Of a DNA stretch of 64,000 nt, positions 1-8,061 are shown piece after piece. Source of the stretch: Candidatus Zhuqueibacterota bacterium (lineage in GTDB: Bacteria > Zhuqueibacterota > Zhuqueibacteria > Oceanimicrobiales > Oceanimicrobiaceae); the NCBI GenBank assembly GCA_029261995.1, contig JAJDAF010000039.1, positions 1 to 64,000 on the forward strand. Direction: 5' to 3'. Positions within the stretch are counted from its first letter, which is position 1; the number at the start of each line of letters is the position of its first letter. The notes under the pieces were generated by a model. It was not told the DNA's origin and did no database searches. It saw nothing but the letters and a program-made list of their open reading frames with translations. Made by a program: the position numbers and the translations under genes.

Positions 1-431
1 TCGGTTTCCCGGCATGCCACTATCCCGCATCCATACCTGTGAAACTCAATGTACCTACTATGCCTTCTGCTGACTCCTGCCATACGGTCAAGGAAGATTG
101 CTCGCCCTTCAGCCTTGCAATCAGTCGCAAGCGGCTGGCAATGGCAGTATGGCAGGTCTCCCGGGGTAAGACCCATAACTCTCAATGCGTAGACGCCAGA
201 TTTATAAAGCATGACCCATTGCGGATGGAGGACTTCGCTGTCACGTGCCAGCTCGTCCCGGTCATACCACACCTCGAATCCGGTTCCTGTACGTCGCCCC
301 GCATCTTTGGATTGGGCTTCCTTCAGACCCCGTCTCGCGACGACGCCCTTGCCCTTCTCCTAGCCTTCGGCTCCGCGAAAACCTGGCGCAGGGACTCACA
401 CCCTGCTAGCTATGGGCCATGCCCGGCACAC
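1..431 (-). mobile_element. Group II intron, 5' ribozyme part (partial, runs off left edge)
   Basis: Read on the minus strand, the sequence from 431 starts GTGTGCCGGGCATGG, matching the GUGYG 5' end and first stem of bacterial group II introns. Further in are segments typical of domain I of these introns: AGCCGAAGGCTAGG (359-372), GAAGGAAGCCC (314-324) and GCAGAAGGCATAGTAGG (54-71), the last usually lying just ahead of the intron-encoded reverse transcriptase. The reverse transcriptase and the 3' end would lie left of position 1 and are not seen. The open frame at 39-443 on the other strand is a by-product of this structured RNA, not a gene. The intron class cannot be settled from this part. 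The upstream exon, on the minus strand, ends at 432. Confidence 0.75.
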
Positions 432-892
432 ACGACCTGCTAAATGGCGTTGCCACCAATAGCACCAAATGATAATGAATTAAATAACTTACGAAAAATC
501 ACAAACCCAAGAATCACGTTATTCCGACAACGTCCAGTTGAGCAGGATGTTAGAAAGCGCAACCAAACGAAACAACCACCGCTAAACTGAACCACAATAG
601 GTCGGGCTGTCTGCCAATTGGGCTAGTCTTTTTCTTGACTTCCGGTCCACTCCCCGGCCTTTCCCGCCGTATTTCTTCCTGTTTGGCAAAGGGAAGGCAA
701 ATTCCGGCGACATTTTGATATCATTGGTTCATTCAATCTTGCCGAAGTCTTGCAGTTCTCTTACCTACCGGGCAAAAGGAAGTGCAAGACTTCAACTCCG
801 GGATGTTTGCTTTATCTATTCAAATATCTTCAGGAATCTGCGCGGCTGTCACTTGTCTCCCTCGATGCCATTGTTGGTAGAGGTTGTTTCTG
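432..892. other. Non-coding spacer with one inverted repeat
   Basis: No frame here has a convincing start, ribosome site or protein-like composition. An 11-base perfect inverted repeat, GAAGTCTTGCA at 744-754 and TGCAAGACTTC at 783-793, flanks a 28-base loop. It lies downstream of the ankyrin gene and could be a 3' stem-loop of that transcript. Nothing else is recognised. Confidence 0.5.
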
Positions 893-1237
893 TCACTTCC
901 AGAACTGCCACCACCGTTTTTCGGCACTTTTCCGTTCCGCAGCTGTCTGAGCTATGACCTCTGCTATGGCATGGTGTCCTTTCGTTTTGGCTGCTTGCAA
1001 CGCTGTCTCACCATCATCGTCTTTGGCTCTTAAGTCTGCTCCCGCGTCAAGGAGAAGGTGCACGATCTCCACAGATTCATACTTCGCCGCCCAATGAAGT
1101 GCAGTCTGACCATAGGAGTCTCTGTCGACGACGACGTCGCCAGCTTTGATGCGTGCTCTCACTGCATCGACATCTTGCTTCTGAACAGCTTTCATGAGGG
1201 GTGTGGGACGCTGTTGTCTAACCGTTATTTTAGACAT
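893..1237 (-). CDS. Ankyrin-repeat protein
   Basis: This is a 114-residue cytoplasmic protein made almost entirely of ankyrin repeats, which are protein-binding scaffolds. Two clear repeats carry the GQTALHWAAKYESVEIVHLLLDAGAD and GETALQAAKTKGHHAIAEVI type patterns, preceded by a degenerate one (TPLMKAVQKQDVDAVRARI). The C-terminus ends in a short basic-aromatic tail, KRWWQFWK. The start is set at 1237 because AGGAGG stands 7-8 bases ahead of this ATG. A longer frame to 1276 has no ribosome site. It lies 68 bases downstream of the multihaem cytochrome on the same strand, so the two are probably co-transcribed. The binding partner is unknown. No signal peptide or enzymatic domain is seen. Confidence 0.85.
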   Translation of the reverse strand: MSKITVRQQRPTPLMKAVQKQDVDAVRARIKAGDVVVDRDSYGQTALHWAAKYESVEIVHLLLDAGADLRAKDDDGETALQAAKTKGHHAIAEVIAQTAAERKSAEKRWWQFWK

Positions 1238-1305
1238 AGTGTGTCCTCCTTTTTGAAATTTCTGAAGGGGATTCACCCTCCATCCTTTATTTTCTCAACG
1301 TTCGT

Positions 1306-2670
1306 TTAATAGACTACATTGACCCATGTTTCTGTGCGATTAATCAATTGTGTTGCCATTTCCTGCGCTGGAACTCCGAGAAACTCACCGACTGATTTGA
1401 CGAGTTTGCGATAGTTGATCTCGGCCACCAGTTTGACGTTACCTTCGGGAATATCTTCCGGCAACTCCCAGGTGTATTTTTCAATCTTTGTCTCTCTCGG
1501 CCCAATGCGGTAATCCGTGCCCAGTGAGGCGGTATGCCACTGCGCGATCGTCATTCTACCCTGAGGATCAAAATAGGGCAGGCGAAACACACGATCTCCC
1601 TCGTAGGGCAGGTCGTCTCTGGCCAAACCCTTAAAATCCGGAAGGTCCATCATCATGCCAATGTCCTGATATGCCAGTTCATTGGACGAAAGCGTGTAGG
1701 CTTCACCGGGGAAACCTTTTTTATCGACCGGCAGGTGATATGCTTTGCCTGCCGCATCGTACGCCATGACCGTTAACCAGAGCTGACGTTCTTCCGCTGA
1801 ACCGGATGGAATCTTGTGCCCGGCTTTGTGATTGAAGGCTTGCACGGTAATGACAACGGTCTCTTCCGGTTCTACTTCGCGCATATCAGGATGCATACGC
1901 AATTCGATGGCGCCCCGCAGTTTACTGGGTGAATGAGCACCATGAAACAAATGCTGTGAAACATCGTTTTGCACCTTTGCCAATTGCGCCGAGCGTCCCT
2001 GCGCTTTTGGCATGTGGCAGTCCTGGCAGCGAACCCCCTCTTTGGCATACGGCCCTGCCTGCCACTCGAGATGCGTTGATTTCACCCACATGCCGTAAGG
2101 ACTCTTTTCATTGTGACACAAGCCACAAAAATCGGCGGAGCGGGTAAACTCGCTATACTCTGTTTTGTGGTAAGGTGAAGTCGCCCCTTTGCGATTTCCG
2201 TACTTGACAAGCCCTGGTTCTATAGTGAAATTGAAATTAAAAGGTTGCTCCCCTTCGAAACCTGTAATTGTATGGCAAACGTCACAAGTGACACTCTCAT
2301 TTGCCCTTGAATTTTCCGAGGGAACGGGCGGCGGAACATCACCGGCAATAAATGCCATCGGTGTGTGACAACCGTTGCAGCCGGCCTTTATGCCCGCTAC
2401 TTTGGAGTCCTTGCCGGCATGCGGAACGGCTAGTTTGAAATACTCGATCTCATCCCAATGATGCGTGTAGGCCTGCGACATCATCGCTTGCTGCCACTGC
2501 ATGTAGAAATCCAAATGGCATGAGCCACAAGCCTCAGATTTTTCAAAGTCATCGTATTTCCCGGTGCCCAGCAGAGCATCACCGGAAGGAGCATTTTGTG
2601 CAACAGCAGGCACTGTAAACAAGAACAAGGAAAACAGCAGCAGATTCGATTCGACAGAAAAATGCAGCAT
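1306..2670 (-). CDS. Periplasmic five-haem cytochrome c
   Basis: This 454-residue exported multihaem c-type cytochrome is expected to act as a periplasmic electron carrier or oxidoreductase subunit. A signal peptide runs to about residue 24 (cleavage after AVA). Five CXXCH haem sites follow: CGSCH 48-52, CNGCH 98-102, CDVCH 129-133, CGLCH 182-186 and CQDCH 215-219. The N-terminal half resembles the cytochrome c554 family. The C-terminal half (about 240-454) has no haem site and looks beta-rich. The ATG at 2670 is chosen because GGGGAGGAG precedes it. The frame continues to 2844, but that extension would put 58 residues ahead of the signal peptide. No partner oxidoreductase lies nearby, so the electron donor and acceptor cannot be named. 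Confidence 0.88.
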   Translation of the reverse strand: MLHFSVESNLLLFSLFLFTVPAVAQNAPSGDALLGTGKYDDFEKSEACGSCHLDFYMQWQQAMMSQAYTHHWDEIEYFKLAVPHAGKDSKVAGIKAGCNGCHTPMAFIAGDVPPPVPSENSRANESVTCDVCHTITGFEGEQPFNFNFTIEPGLVKYGNRKGATSPYHKTEYSEFTRSADFCGLCHNEKSPYGMWVKSTHLEWQAGPYAKEGVRCQDCHMPKAQGRSAQLAKVQNDVSQHLFHGAHSPSKLRGAIELRMHPDMREVEPEETVVITVQAFNHKAGHKIPSGSAEERQLWLTVMAYDAAGKAYHLPVDKKGFPGEAYTLSSNELAYQDIGMMMDLPDFKGLARDDLPYEGDRVFRLPYFDPQGRMTIAQWHTASLGTDYRIGPRETKIEKYTWELPEDIPEGNVKLVAEINYRKLVKSVGEFLGVPAQEMATQLINRTETWVNVVY

Positions 2671-2985
2671 AGGATAGTCTCCTCCCCTTTGAACAGTTGT
2701 TTGTTGGTGTGTTGGTCGTGGCCAGTTGAGAGATTCAGCTTCCACGATAGCCCCGAACAGTGCTTCCACAGGAAGTCCGTTTGACTTGACCAACCCTATA
2801 GGCTTTATGCAACGCGCGTGCCAAGAGTGGTGAGCGTGGTCCACTGGTATTTAAGTGGGTTGTTTTATTTAACTTACTGGTTTCAAGAAAAGTGGGCTGC
2901 AAAATTCGCATATCTGCCATTCGACCTTTTGGTCGAACCTACTCGACCAGTTGGGCGATATGTCGTTTCGTTCCCACGCTCGCGC

Positions 2986-3086
2986 GAATCCAGCCACGAC
3001 CTGAGGGCTTCAGCCCTTCTGGCTGAAATCCCACAAATTGCGGTCTCTCATGGATGCCCGATAAAAGACTTCGGGCATGACCGTGC
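2986..3086 (+). repeat. 101-base direct repeat, copy 1
   Basis: This unit is about 90% identical to 3365-3465 and in the same orientation. It contains two hairpins: AGGGCT-TC-AGCCCT, and ATGCCCGA-(9)-TCGGGCAT, the latter at about 3053-3077. No open frame crosses it. It is likely a non-autonomous intergenic repeat. Confidence 0.75.
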
Positions 3087-3364
3087 ACGGTCTTGGCCGG
3101 TTTAGTCAACCCCGATTCTTGTATCCACATCTCGTTCCTACGCTCGGGGAGCGTGGGATAGAGAGATTGCCGTGCATGCCCGAGGAGACTGCTTGGCGAA
3201 AAGCGCCTTGCAAGAACACCGGGAAAGCCCCAACGGGGCGACATACAATAGCCCAGGGCAACGCCCTGGGTAACGAGAACCTCAAAGCCGCACCCTGAGC
3301 CTGTCGAAGGGTGCATGTCGAAGGGCGCCTGGCAGCAGCCTTTCCAGGCAGCCCCGTTTCGTTG

Positions 3365-3465
3365 GAATCCAGGCACGACCTCAGGGCTTCAGTCCTTCTG
3401 GCGGAAATCCCACAAATTGCTGTTTCTCATGGATGCCCGATAAAAGACTTCGGGCATGACAGTGC
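3365..3465 (+). repeat. 101-base direct repeat, copy 2
   Basis: This is the second copy of the unit at 2986-3086. It keeps the ATGCCCGA/TCGGGCAT hairpin and has several substitutions, including one in the first hairpin (AGTCCT for AGCCCT). The scattered differences between the copies argue against a recent duplication. Confidence 0.75.
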
Positions 3466-3512
3466 CCGTTGCTGACATCTTGGGCCAGGATGGTTCATCT
3501 GTTTAATAAATG

Positions 3513-3539
3513 AAAAAACCCCGTGCTTCAGCACGGGGT
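3513..3539 (-). terminator. Rho-independent terminator of the 7885-3599 operon
   Basis: On the minus strand a 10-base perfect stem, ACCCCGTGCT-GA-AGCACGGGGT (3518-3539), is followed directly by a run of six T (3513-3518). It lies 60 bases past the stop codon of the last gene of the operon. Confidence 0.92.
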
Positions 3540-3598
3540 CTCGCTCGAATTCAAACACGAATTGGATTACGCTCCGGGGTCAGAGCGTCAGAATGCCC

Positions 3599-4891
3599 CT
3601 ACAATTCATTGACAACCCGGTAGACCAGTTGGATCAGCTCAATGGGTACAATGCTGCCGGGACTGATGACATCGCGCACCTGCCTGGAAACCTCCCAGCT
3701 TGCGGCCCAATGGTTCCACTTGTTGTAGAACGCCTGGCTCTCGACATAGCTCACCACGGATTTTGAAATAATCTCAATGGCGTTGTCTTTGATTTCCGGG
3801 TCATTGAGGTCGAACATCATCTTGATCTTGAATTGCGGCAGAAAGTCGGCGACAACCTCCGAAACCAGGCTCTCGCGGTTGCCCGCGGTCGTCGCGGCTG
3901 AGCCATTGTCGGCATTGCCATTCGAGGAGCCATTGGTCGGCAGGCTGATGCCGCCCAGGCCATCCGAGGCCAGCAGGTTCTTGTTGCGGCGGTAGCGATG
4001 GTAGTCCGGGCGTTTGCTGGTGGGATTCTCGTAGAGCACGATCCAGTCGGCCAGCGGCTCCATGACGTAGTGCTGCTCCTGGTTGGCGCGCACGTAAAAA
4101 CGGGTCAGAGCGCTAAACCCGGATTTGATGCCGCCGTGCAGCCGCAGCACGTAGGTGCCGAACGGCAATGCGACATAAGTATCCACCTCCTGTCGCGTCT
4201 GGAACGCTTCGGCAAAAGCATCTTTGATGATGCCCTCCGCCAGATTAAAGGTGTACTGCTTCGGCGCCTGCACGGGATTTTGACGGTCAGAGACCCGCAC
4301 CAGCTCCAGCATCTCCGGATCGAAATTGGCGGTAACCATGAAGCTGCGGAATGAAATTCTCACCTTGCCAAAGTCGCGCAAGCCGGCGCCTTTATCGTCC
4401 AGCAAGTCTTTCAGACGGTAGTAGGTTTTGTCACCGGCCAGAATCTGCTGCGGCAAATCCTTGAACACAACCGGCGCTTCCTCCGTGCCTTCATATAAAT
4501 TCAGGGACTTGTAATATTCGTAACAGGCCCGCTCATAGTACTCATGGTTGAGCGGCGCTTTTTCCAGATACATCATGGCCTTAAACACCAGGGAGCGAGA
4601 GGCAATATCACGCGGTGTCACGTTCTTTCTTTCCGAGAGCGTCAGCGTTTCAAAAATCTCCGTCACCTGGTCGATGTAAACGGTCAGCAGATCTTCAAAG
4701 GCTCTCAGCTCGTGTTTGCGCGACTTATCCTCATAGTACAGTTTCTGGTATTCCAGATACATGTGCAGGATGTTGTTCTCATGTTGACTCATTCGTCTGA
4801 TGAGCGCATTGTTATTGGATTGCGCAAAGCCCGCCGGCGTCCAGCCGACCCAAATCAGGCTCAGTAGTGCGAAATGCGCGACCTTGTTCAT
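3599..4891 (-). CDS. Secreted protein of unknown function, paralogue of its upstream neighbour
   Basis: This 430-residue exported protein has no recognised family. It starts with a signal peptide ending near residue 23 (AGFAQ). Residues about 38-160 align with the mature part of the 190-residue protein encoded just upstream. Shared features include the ELRAFE-LLT-Y-D block, the S/C-LVFKAM-YLE block and RAC-(D/E)Y-(K)-S/A-L-L, so the two are tandem paralogues. The remaining 270 residues, including a Ser/Asn/Gly-rich linker at about 303-330, are unique to this protein. The start codon overlaps the stop of the upstream gene (ATGA), indicating translational coupling. It is the last gene before a strong terminator. 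A role in the envelope complex of this locus is inference from position only. Confidence 0.85.
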   Translation of the reverse strand: MNKVAHFALLSLIWVGWTPAGFAQSNNNALIRRMSQHENNILHMYLEYQKLYYEDKSRKHELRAFEDLLTVYIDQVTEIFETLTLSERKNVTPRDIASRSLVFKAMMYLEKAPLNHEYYERACYEYYKSLNLYEGTEEAPVVFKDLPQQILAGDKTYYRLKDLLDDKGAGLRDFGKVRISFRSFMVTANFDPEMLELVRVSDRQNPVQAPKQYTFNLAEGIIKDAFAEAFQTRQEVDTYVALPFGTYVLRLHGGIKSGFSALTRFYVRANQEQHYVMEPLADWIVLYENPTSKRPDYHRYRRNKNLLASDGLGGISLPTNGSSNGNADNGSAATTAGNRESLVSEVVADFLPQFKIKMMFDLNDPEIKDNAIEIISKSVVSYVESQAFYNKWNHWAASWEVSRQVRDVISPGSIVPIELIQLVYRVVNEL

Positions 4892-5460
4892 CTACCATCT
4901 CCGTTTGTCGAGGTGCCGTCCTTGAGTCTGAAACATTCAATCATCTGGAAATTCTTGATGCGGTTGTCCAGCAGGTCCGCCAGGCGCGTGTAGAGCTTGC
5001 GGCCGACCCAGACTTCGTGCGGGATCTTGGTATTCAGCAGAGGCTCTTTCAGCTCGTTGCGGGCCAGGTGCAGCGCGCGTTTGTAATCTATGCACGCTTT
5101 CCGGTAGTTCCCGGAATTCTCCCTTGTGCGCTCGAGATAGGTCAGAGCGCGGAAGATCAGGCAGCGCGCGGCGATATTCTGCTGCGACTCCAGCGTGGTG
5201 CCTTTCACCCGCCAAAAGGTATCGTAGAGACTCAGAATCTCATCGACATAAATCGTAATCAAAGACTCGAACGCGAGCAACTCATTGCCCCGCCGGTTAT
5301 CTACGTAGAGAAACTTCTGCAATTCATTATAAATGCGAACCACGTCACGCTCGAGAGCCACCATCTGCTCTTCGAGCTTCATATCGAGTTGCTGAGTGTG
5401 GGCCTCGCCGGCTGTCCCCAACAGCAGCAGGCTGAACAACATGAGAACTGAGGCTTTCAA
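4888..5460 (-). CDS. Small secreted protein of unknown function (paralogue of the next gene)
   Basis: This is a 190-residue exported protein with a signal peptide of about 22 residues and a mainly helical mature part, homologous to the first half of the following protein. The start is a TTG directly after the TAA of the upstream gene. It is preferred over the internal ATG seven codons in because AAAGGG precedes it and it supplies the Lys of the signal peptide n-region. No catalytic motif or known domain is recognised. It overlaps the next gene by four bases. Confidence 0.82.
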   Translation of the reverse strand: MKASVLMLFSLLLLGTAGEAHTQQLDMKLEEQMVALERDVVRIYNELQKFLYVDNRRGNELLAFESLITIYVDEILSLYDTFWRVKGTTLESQQNIAARCLIFRALTYLERTRENSGNYRKACIDYKRALHLARNELKEPLLNTKIPHEVWVGRKLYTRLADLLDNRIKNFQMIECFRLKDGTSTNGDGR

Positions 5461-6903
5461 TTAAGCACCCTTTCGTGTGGTTGGGAATGAACGTGCACTG
5501 TCGGCAATGCATTTGATGATGGGTCTGAGCCAATGCAGCACCGGCTGCAAACCGAAGCGTTCGGCGATCTGGCGATAGACCCGGGCAAACGGCAACAGTT
5601 CAGCGGCTTTATTAAACTCGAGTTTGCCGCACAAATCGATCTGGCTCAAGCCGTTGGCCTCCAGCGCGGATTTCCAGGCCTTGTCAACCATATCGACGGC
5701 AAAATCTTTGTCGCCGATTTCATAGCCGATTTCAGACAGGCGCAGATAGAGGTCTTCATAACCGTCCCAGGCGAACCTCTGCTTGCGGCCATAGCGGCTG
5801 CCCGGCACCAGCAACTCCTCGCCGACTCGCTTGGCGCGGGCGTAGGCATTCAGGCGGTTGGTTGAGTCGGCAAAGCTGAAGTAATAGTTGACCAGGCGAA
5901 ATACGGAATTGCCGTAGACGCGCTTGATATCGGTGGCCAGGCTCAGGCTGATGTCAGAGCCGCGGTCAACCAGCAGCGAGTAGGCTTGCTGCGCCTTTTC
6001 GCGCGCATACTGCAACTCCGCTTCCGGCTGACTGTTGATGCCCTCCTTTTCCATAAACAGCGCGACTTTGGTCAGCTCCTTCAGCATTTCAGCCTGGCGC
6101 TGGGTGCTCTTGGCGTGCTTGTAGGCCAGCTCCAGATTCTTGCGTGTCTCTCGATAGTTGTAGTCATCGGCGTAATTGTTGAGGTCTTTTTGCGACGCAA
6201 AGCCGCGCGCGCGCCACTCGTTGCCGCGCAAGTTGAACTCATCTTCCACGGCACGCTGACGGTAGACGCGGAAGAACAAACTGTCCTGCCGGCTCAAGCC
6301 GCCCCGCTCGGCGAGGTCGCAGCCCAGCCGCACCATGAAACTGGTAAACAGCCCATTGGTCAGCGCACTGTCCGGCGGCGTAATGGTAATGTCCACGGCC
6401 TGGTTGATGAAGATGCGAATCTTGTCCACCAGCTCCTGCGAGACATTCCAATCGTTTTTCGCGTACAGGCCGAGAATGCCCTGCCAGGCATGCACCAGGC
6501 CGTCGAGGTAGGCGCCGTCGCGCAACTCGATGGACCGCAGCGACTCCATGTAGCCAAAGTTAAACGCGATCTCGGGGTCGCCAAACAATTCGTAGCTCTT
6601 CTTGAGTGAGAGTACGGCCGCATCCAGGGTGACGAGCTGGCGATCTTTCAAATAGATCTGGTACTCGGCAAAGCCTTTCAGGCGGTAGACGCTTTTCATC
6701 ACGTCTGTAAAACGGCACTCGACATCCGGCACGCTTTCGGCGCAGCGCGTGAGAATCTGCTGGCACAAATCCACGGTTCGGTTGTAGTCGCCGCTCTTGT
6801 AGGTTTTCTGAATGTTGTCGTACAGTTCGCTCACCGGCTGGCCATACAACGTTGCGGCCGAGAGCATGAGAATAACAAGAACGGCTTTACGATAAATCTG
6901 CAT
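5461..6903 (-). CDS. Secreted TPR-like helical protein
   Basis: This exported protein of about 480 residues has a signal peptide (cleavage near LYG-QP, about residue 22) and is predicted to be all helix. Its spacing suggests degenerate tetratricopeptide repeats, for example IQKTYKSGDYNRTVDLCQQIL near the mature N-terminus. The start at 6903 is chosen because AAGGAG lies 7 bases ahead. A second in-frame ATG three bases upstream is equally possible, and a longer frame to 6933 has no ribosome site. It lies 16 bases after the TonB-like gene and directly before the paralogous pair, so the four genes form one operon. A periplasmic scaffold role is inference. Confidence 0.82.
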   Translation of the reverse strand: MQIYRKAVLVILMLSAATLYGQPVSELYDNIQKTYKSGDYNRTVDLCQQILTRCAESVPDVECRFTDVMKSVYRLKGFAEYQIYLKDRQLVTLDAAVLSLKKSYELFGDPEIAFNFGYMESLRSIELRDGAYLDGLVHAWQGILGLYAKNDWNVSQELVDKIRIFINQAVDITITPPDSALTNGLFTSFMVRLGCDLAERGGLSRQDSLFFRVYRQRAVEDEFNLRGNEWRARGFASQKDLNNYADDYNYRETRKNLELAYKHAKSTQRQAEMLKELTKVALFMEKEGINSQPEAELQYAREKAQQAYSLLVDRGSDISLSLATDIKRVYGNSVFRLVNYYFSFADSTNRLNAYARAKRVGEELLVPGSRYGRKQRFAWDGYEDLYLRLSEIGYEIGDKDFAVDMVDKAWKSALEANGLSQIDLCGKLEFNKAAELLPFARVYRQIAERFGLQPVLHWLRPIIKCIADSARSFPTTRKGA

Positions 6904-6919
6904 CATCTCACTCCTTGCT

Positions 6920-7885
6920 TCACAGTGACACACGCAAGATTCCGCTCAACGCCCGCCGCAATTCCTGCAGCGTCGTTCTGCGGCTCTCGCCAATAATCTT
7001 GATCCAAACATTGCCATCGTTACGCCAATGGATCTCCTGGCGTGTTTCGTCGTCGAAGCCGACCTGGATGGTGAATCCCCGCCGGTTGCGCTTTATCTGA
7101 GACGATGACATGCCATAACGTCCCTTGTTCAAACGGTCCAATTCCGAGATAATCTTGTTCCACAGCCGATAACCGTCCGTGCCGATGGTAGAAGAAGAAA
7201 ACGAAAGCACCTTACCGCGCTCGCCGGTGATGCCCAGGGTTGGCTCACCGGCATCGGGCCGCGTCTGCTTCGGCCGATTTGCCGGTCGTTTCTTGGCAAC
7301 CGGCAAATCGAGACTGGCGGTTTCCGACTGGACTTTGCGTCTGCTGGATTTGGTCGAGCCGATGTCAAGACCTCCGCCTTCACCCAGGTAGCTGGCGCCG
7401 CGGCGCAGGCTGATGCTGCCATTGTTGCTGGCCAGTCGGTTGCGCACATTCAGGCGTGCGCGATCTCCGACGTCCAGCGGTGAGTCAGAGATCAGATAAC
7501 CCATGTCGCTTTCCAGGTCAAGCTCGGTCTCGGTGTTCTCCGCCAGCAGCTCCTCGATGATCGCCTCTATCGCGCCGTCATCGACCGGTTCCGGTTCGGG
7601 AATGACTTCGACAACCTGCTCCATTTTGAGCTGCGGTGGTTGCTCGGTCGGCGGAGGGATATCCTGAATGTCGATGAATTCCAGATTGAGCGCATCGTCC
7701 ATGCCACGATAGCGCTCGAGATCGAAGCTGGCGGTGAGCCGGAAGAAAAACAGCGTCAGTACCAGGCTCACAACCAGGCCTTTTTCGAATGTCTTGCGAT
7801 ACTGCAATTTTGTTGCGCCGTTCGCAGTGTCCTCGGAGGTTTTGCCGAGAACGAATCTCCTGTAGTGCTTCTTTTCCCTGATCAC
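6920..7885 (-). CDS. TonB-like inner-membrane anchored protein with an unusual C-terminus
   Basis: The 321-residue protein has a short basic cytoplasmic N-terminus and one membrane helix at about 35-52. A Pro/Glu-rich segment follows (IPPPTEQPPQ, IPEPEPVDD, about 75-105). This layout is typical of TonB energy transducers, which span the periplasm. The C-terminal part (about 225-321, with YRLWNKIISELDRLNKGRYG) does not show the usual TonB C-terminal fold signature (YP-x2-A). No exbB or exbD is nearby. The start is a GTG with AGGAA about 9 bases ahead. It is the first gene of the operon that ends at the 3513 terminator. Transport or signal transmission across the periplasm is inference. Confidence 0.75.
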   Translation of the reverse strand: MIREKKHYRRFVLGKTSEDTANGATKLQYRKTFEKGLVVSLVLTLFFFRLTASFDLERYRGMDDALNLEFIDIQDIPPPTEQPPQLKMEQVVEVIPEPEPVDDGAIEAIIEELLAENTETELDLESDMGYLISDSPLDVGDRARLNVRNRLASNNGSISLRRGASYLGEGGGLDIGSTKSSRRKVQSETASLDLPVAKKRPANRPKQTRPDAGEPTLGITGERGKVLSFSSSTIGTDGYRLWNKIISELDRLNKGRYGMSSSQIKRNRRGFTIQVGFDDETRQEIHWRNDGNVWIKIIGESRRTTLQELRRALSGILRVSL

Positions 7886-7938
7886 GCGTCACGTTCCTGT
7901 TGATGAGATACGGCTGTGCAAAAATTGACATAGTTTGC

Positions 7939-7954
7939 TCAAATATTGTGCCAC
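7939..7954 (-). promoter_or_regulatory. Weak sigma-54-like site ahead of the TonB-like operon
   Basis: The minus strand reads TGGCAC-AATAT-TTGAG, which keeps the -24 element and TTG of the -12 element but lacks the usual GC. It lies 50 bases ahead of the GTG start at 7885. It was noted because a much better match precedes the kinase gene of the same locus. Confidence 0.25.
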
Positions 7955-8061
7955 GCAAGTGGCCAGAAGCCTCCCCAATCTTGTGCTTGTTTAACCGGAA
8001 CTTAGACAACGCATGACGCGGGAGCGTCGGCGACCAATGTTTCGGTATGGTACAACGCGAC

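Larger units (their letters stand above)
2671..3598. other. Repeat-rich intergenic region
   Basis: This 928-base spacer has no supportable gene. From about 2970 to 3470 it is a mosaic of short palindromic and repeated units: two 101-base direct repeats (listed separately), GCCCC-AAC-GGGGC-type stems near 3227-3239, and a perfect 8-base stem CCCAGGGC/GCCCTGGG at 3252-3270. An imperfect palindrome TCCTACGCTC/GAGCGTGGGA lies around 3137-3159. Such composites resemble REP-like intergenic elements. The last 90 bases carry the terminator of the operon to the right. Confidence 0.6.

Noticed and set aside
39-443. Plus-strand open frame of 134 codons
   Set aside because: It is antisense to the group II intron domain I, has no ribosome site and no protein-like composition.
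2845-3598. CRISPR array
   Set aside because: There are only two 101-base repeats spaced 278 bases apart with unrelated content; there is no regular repeat-spacer pattern.
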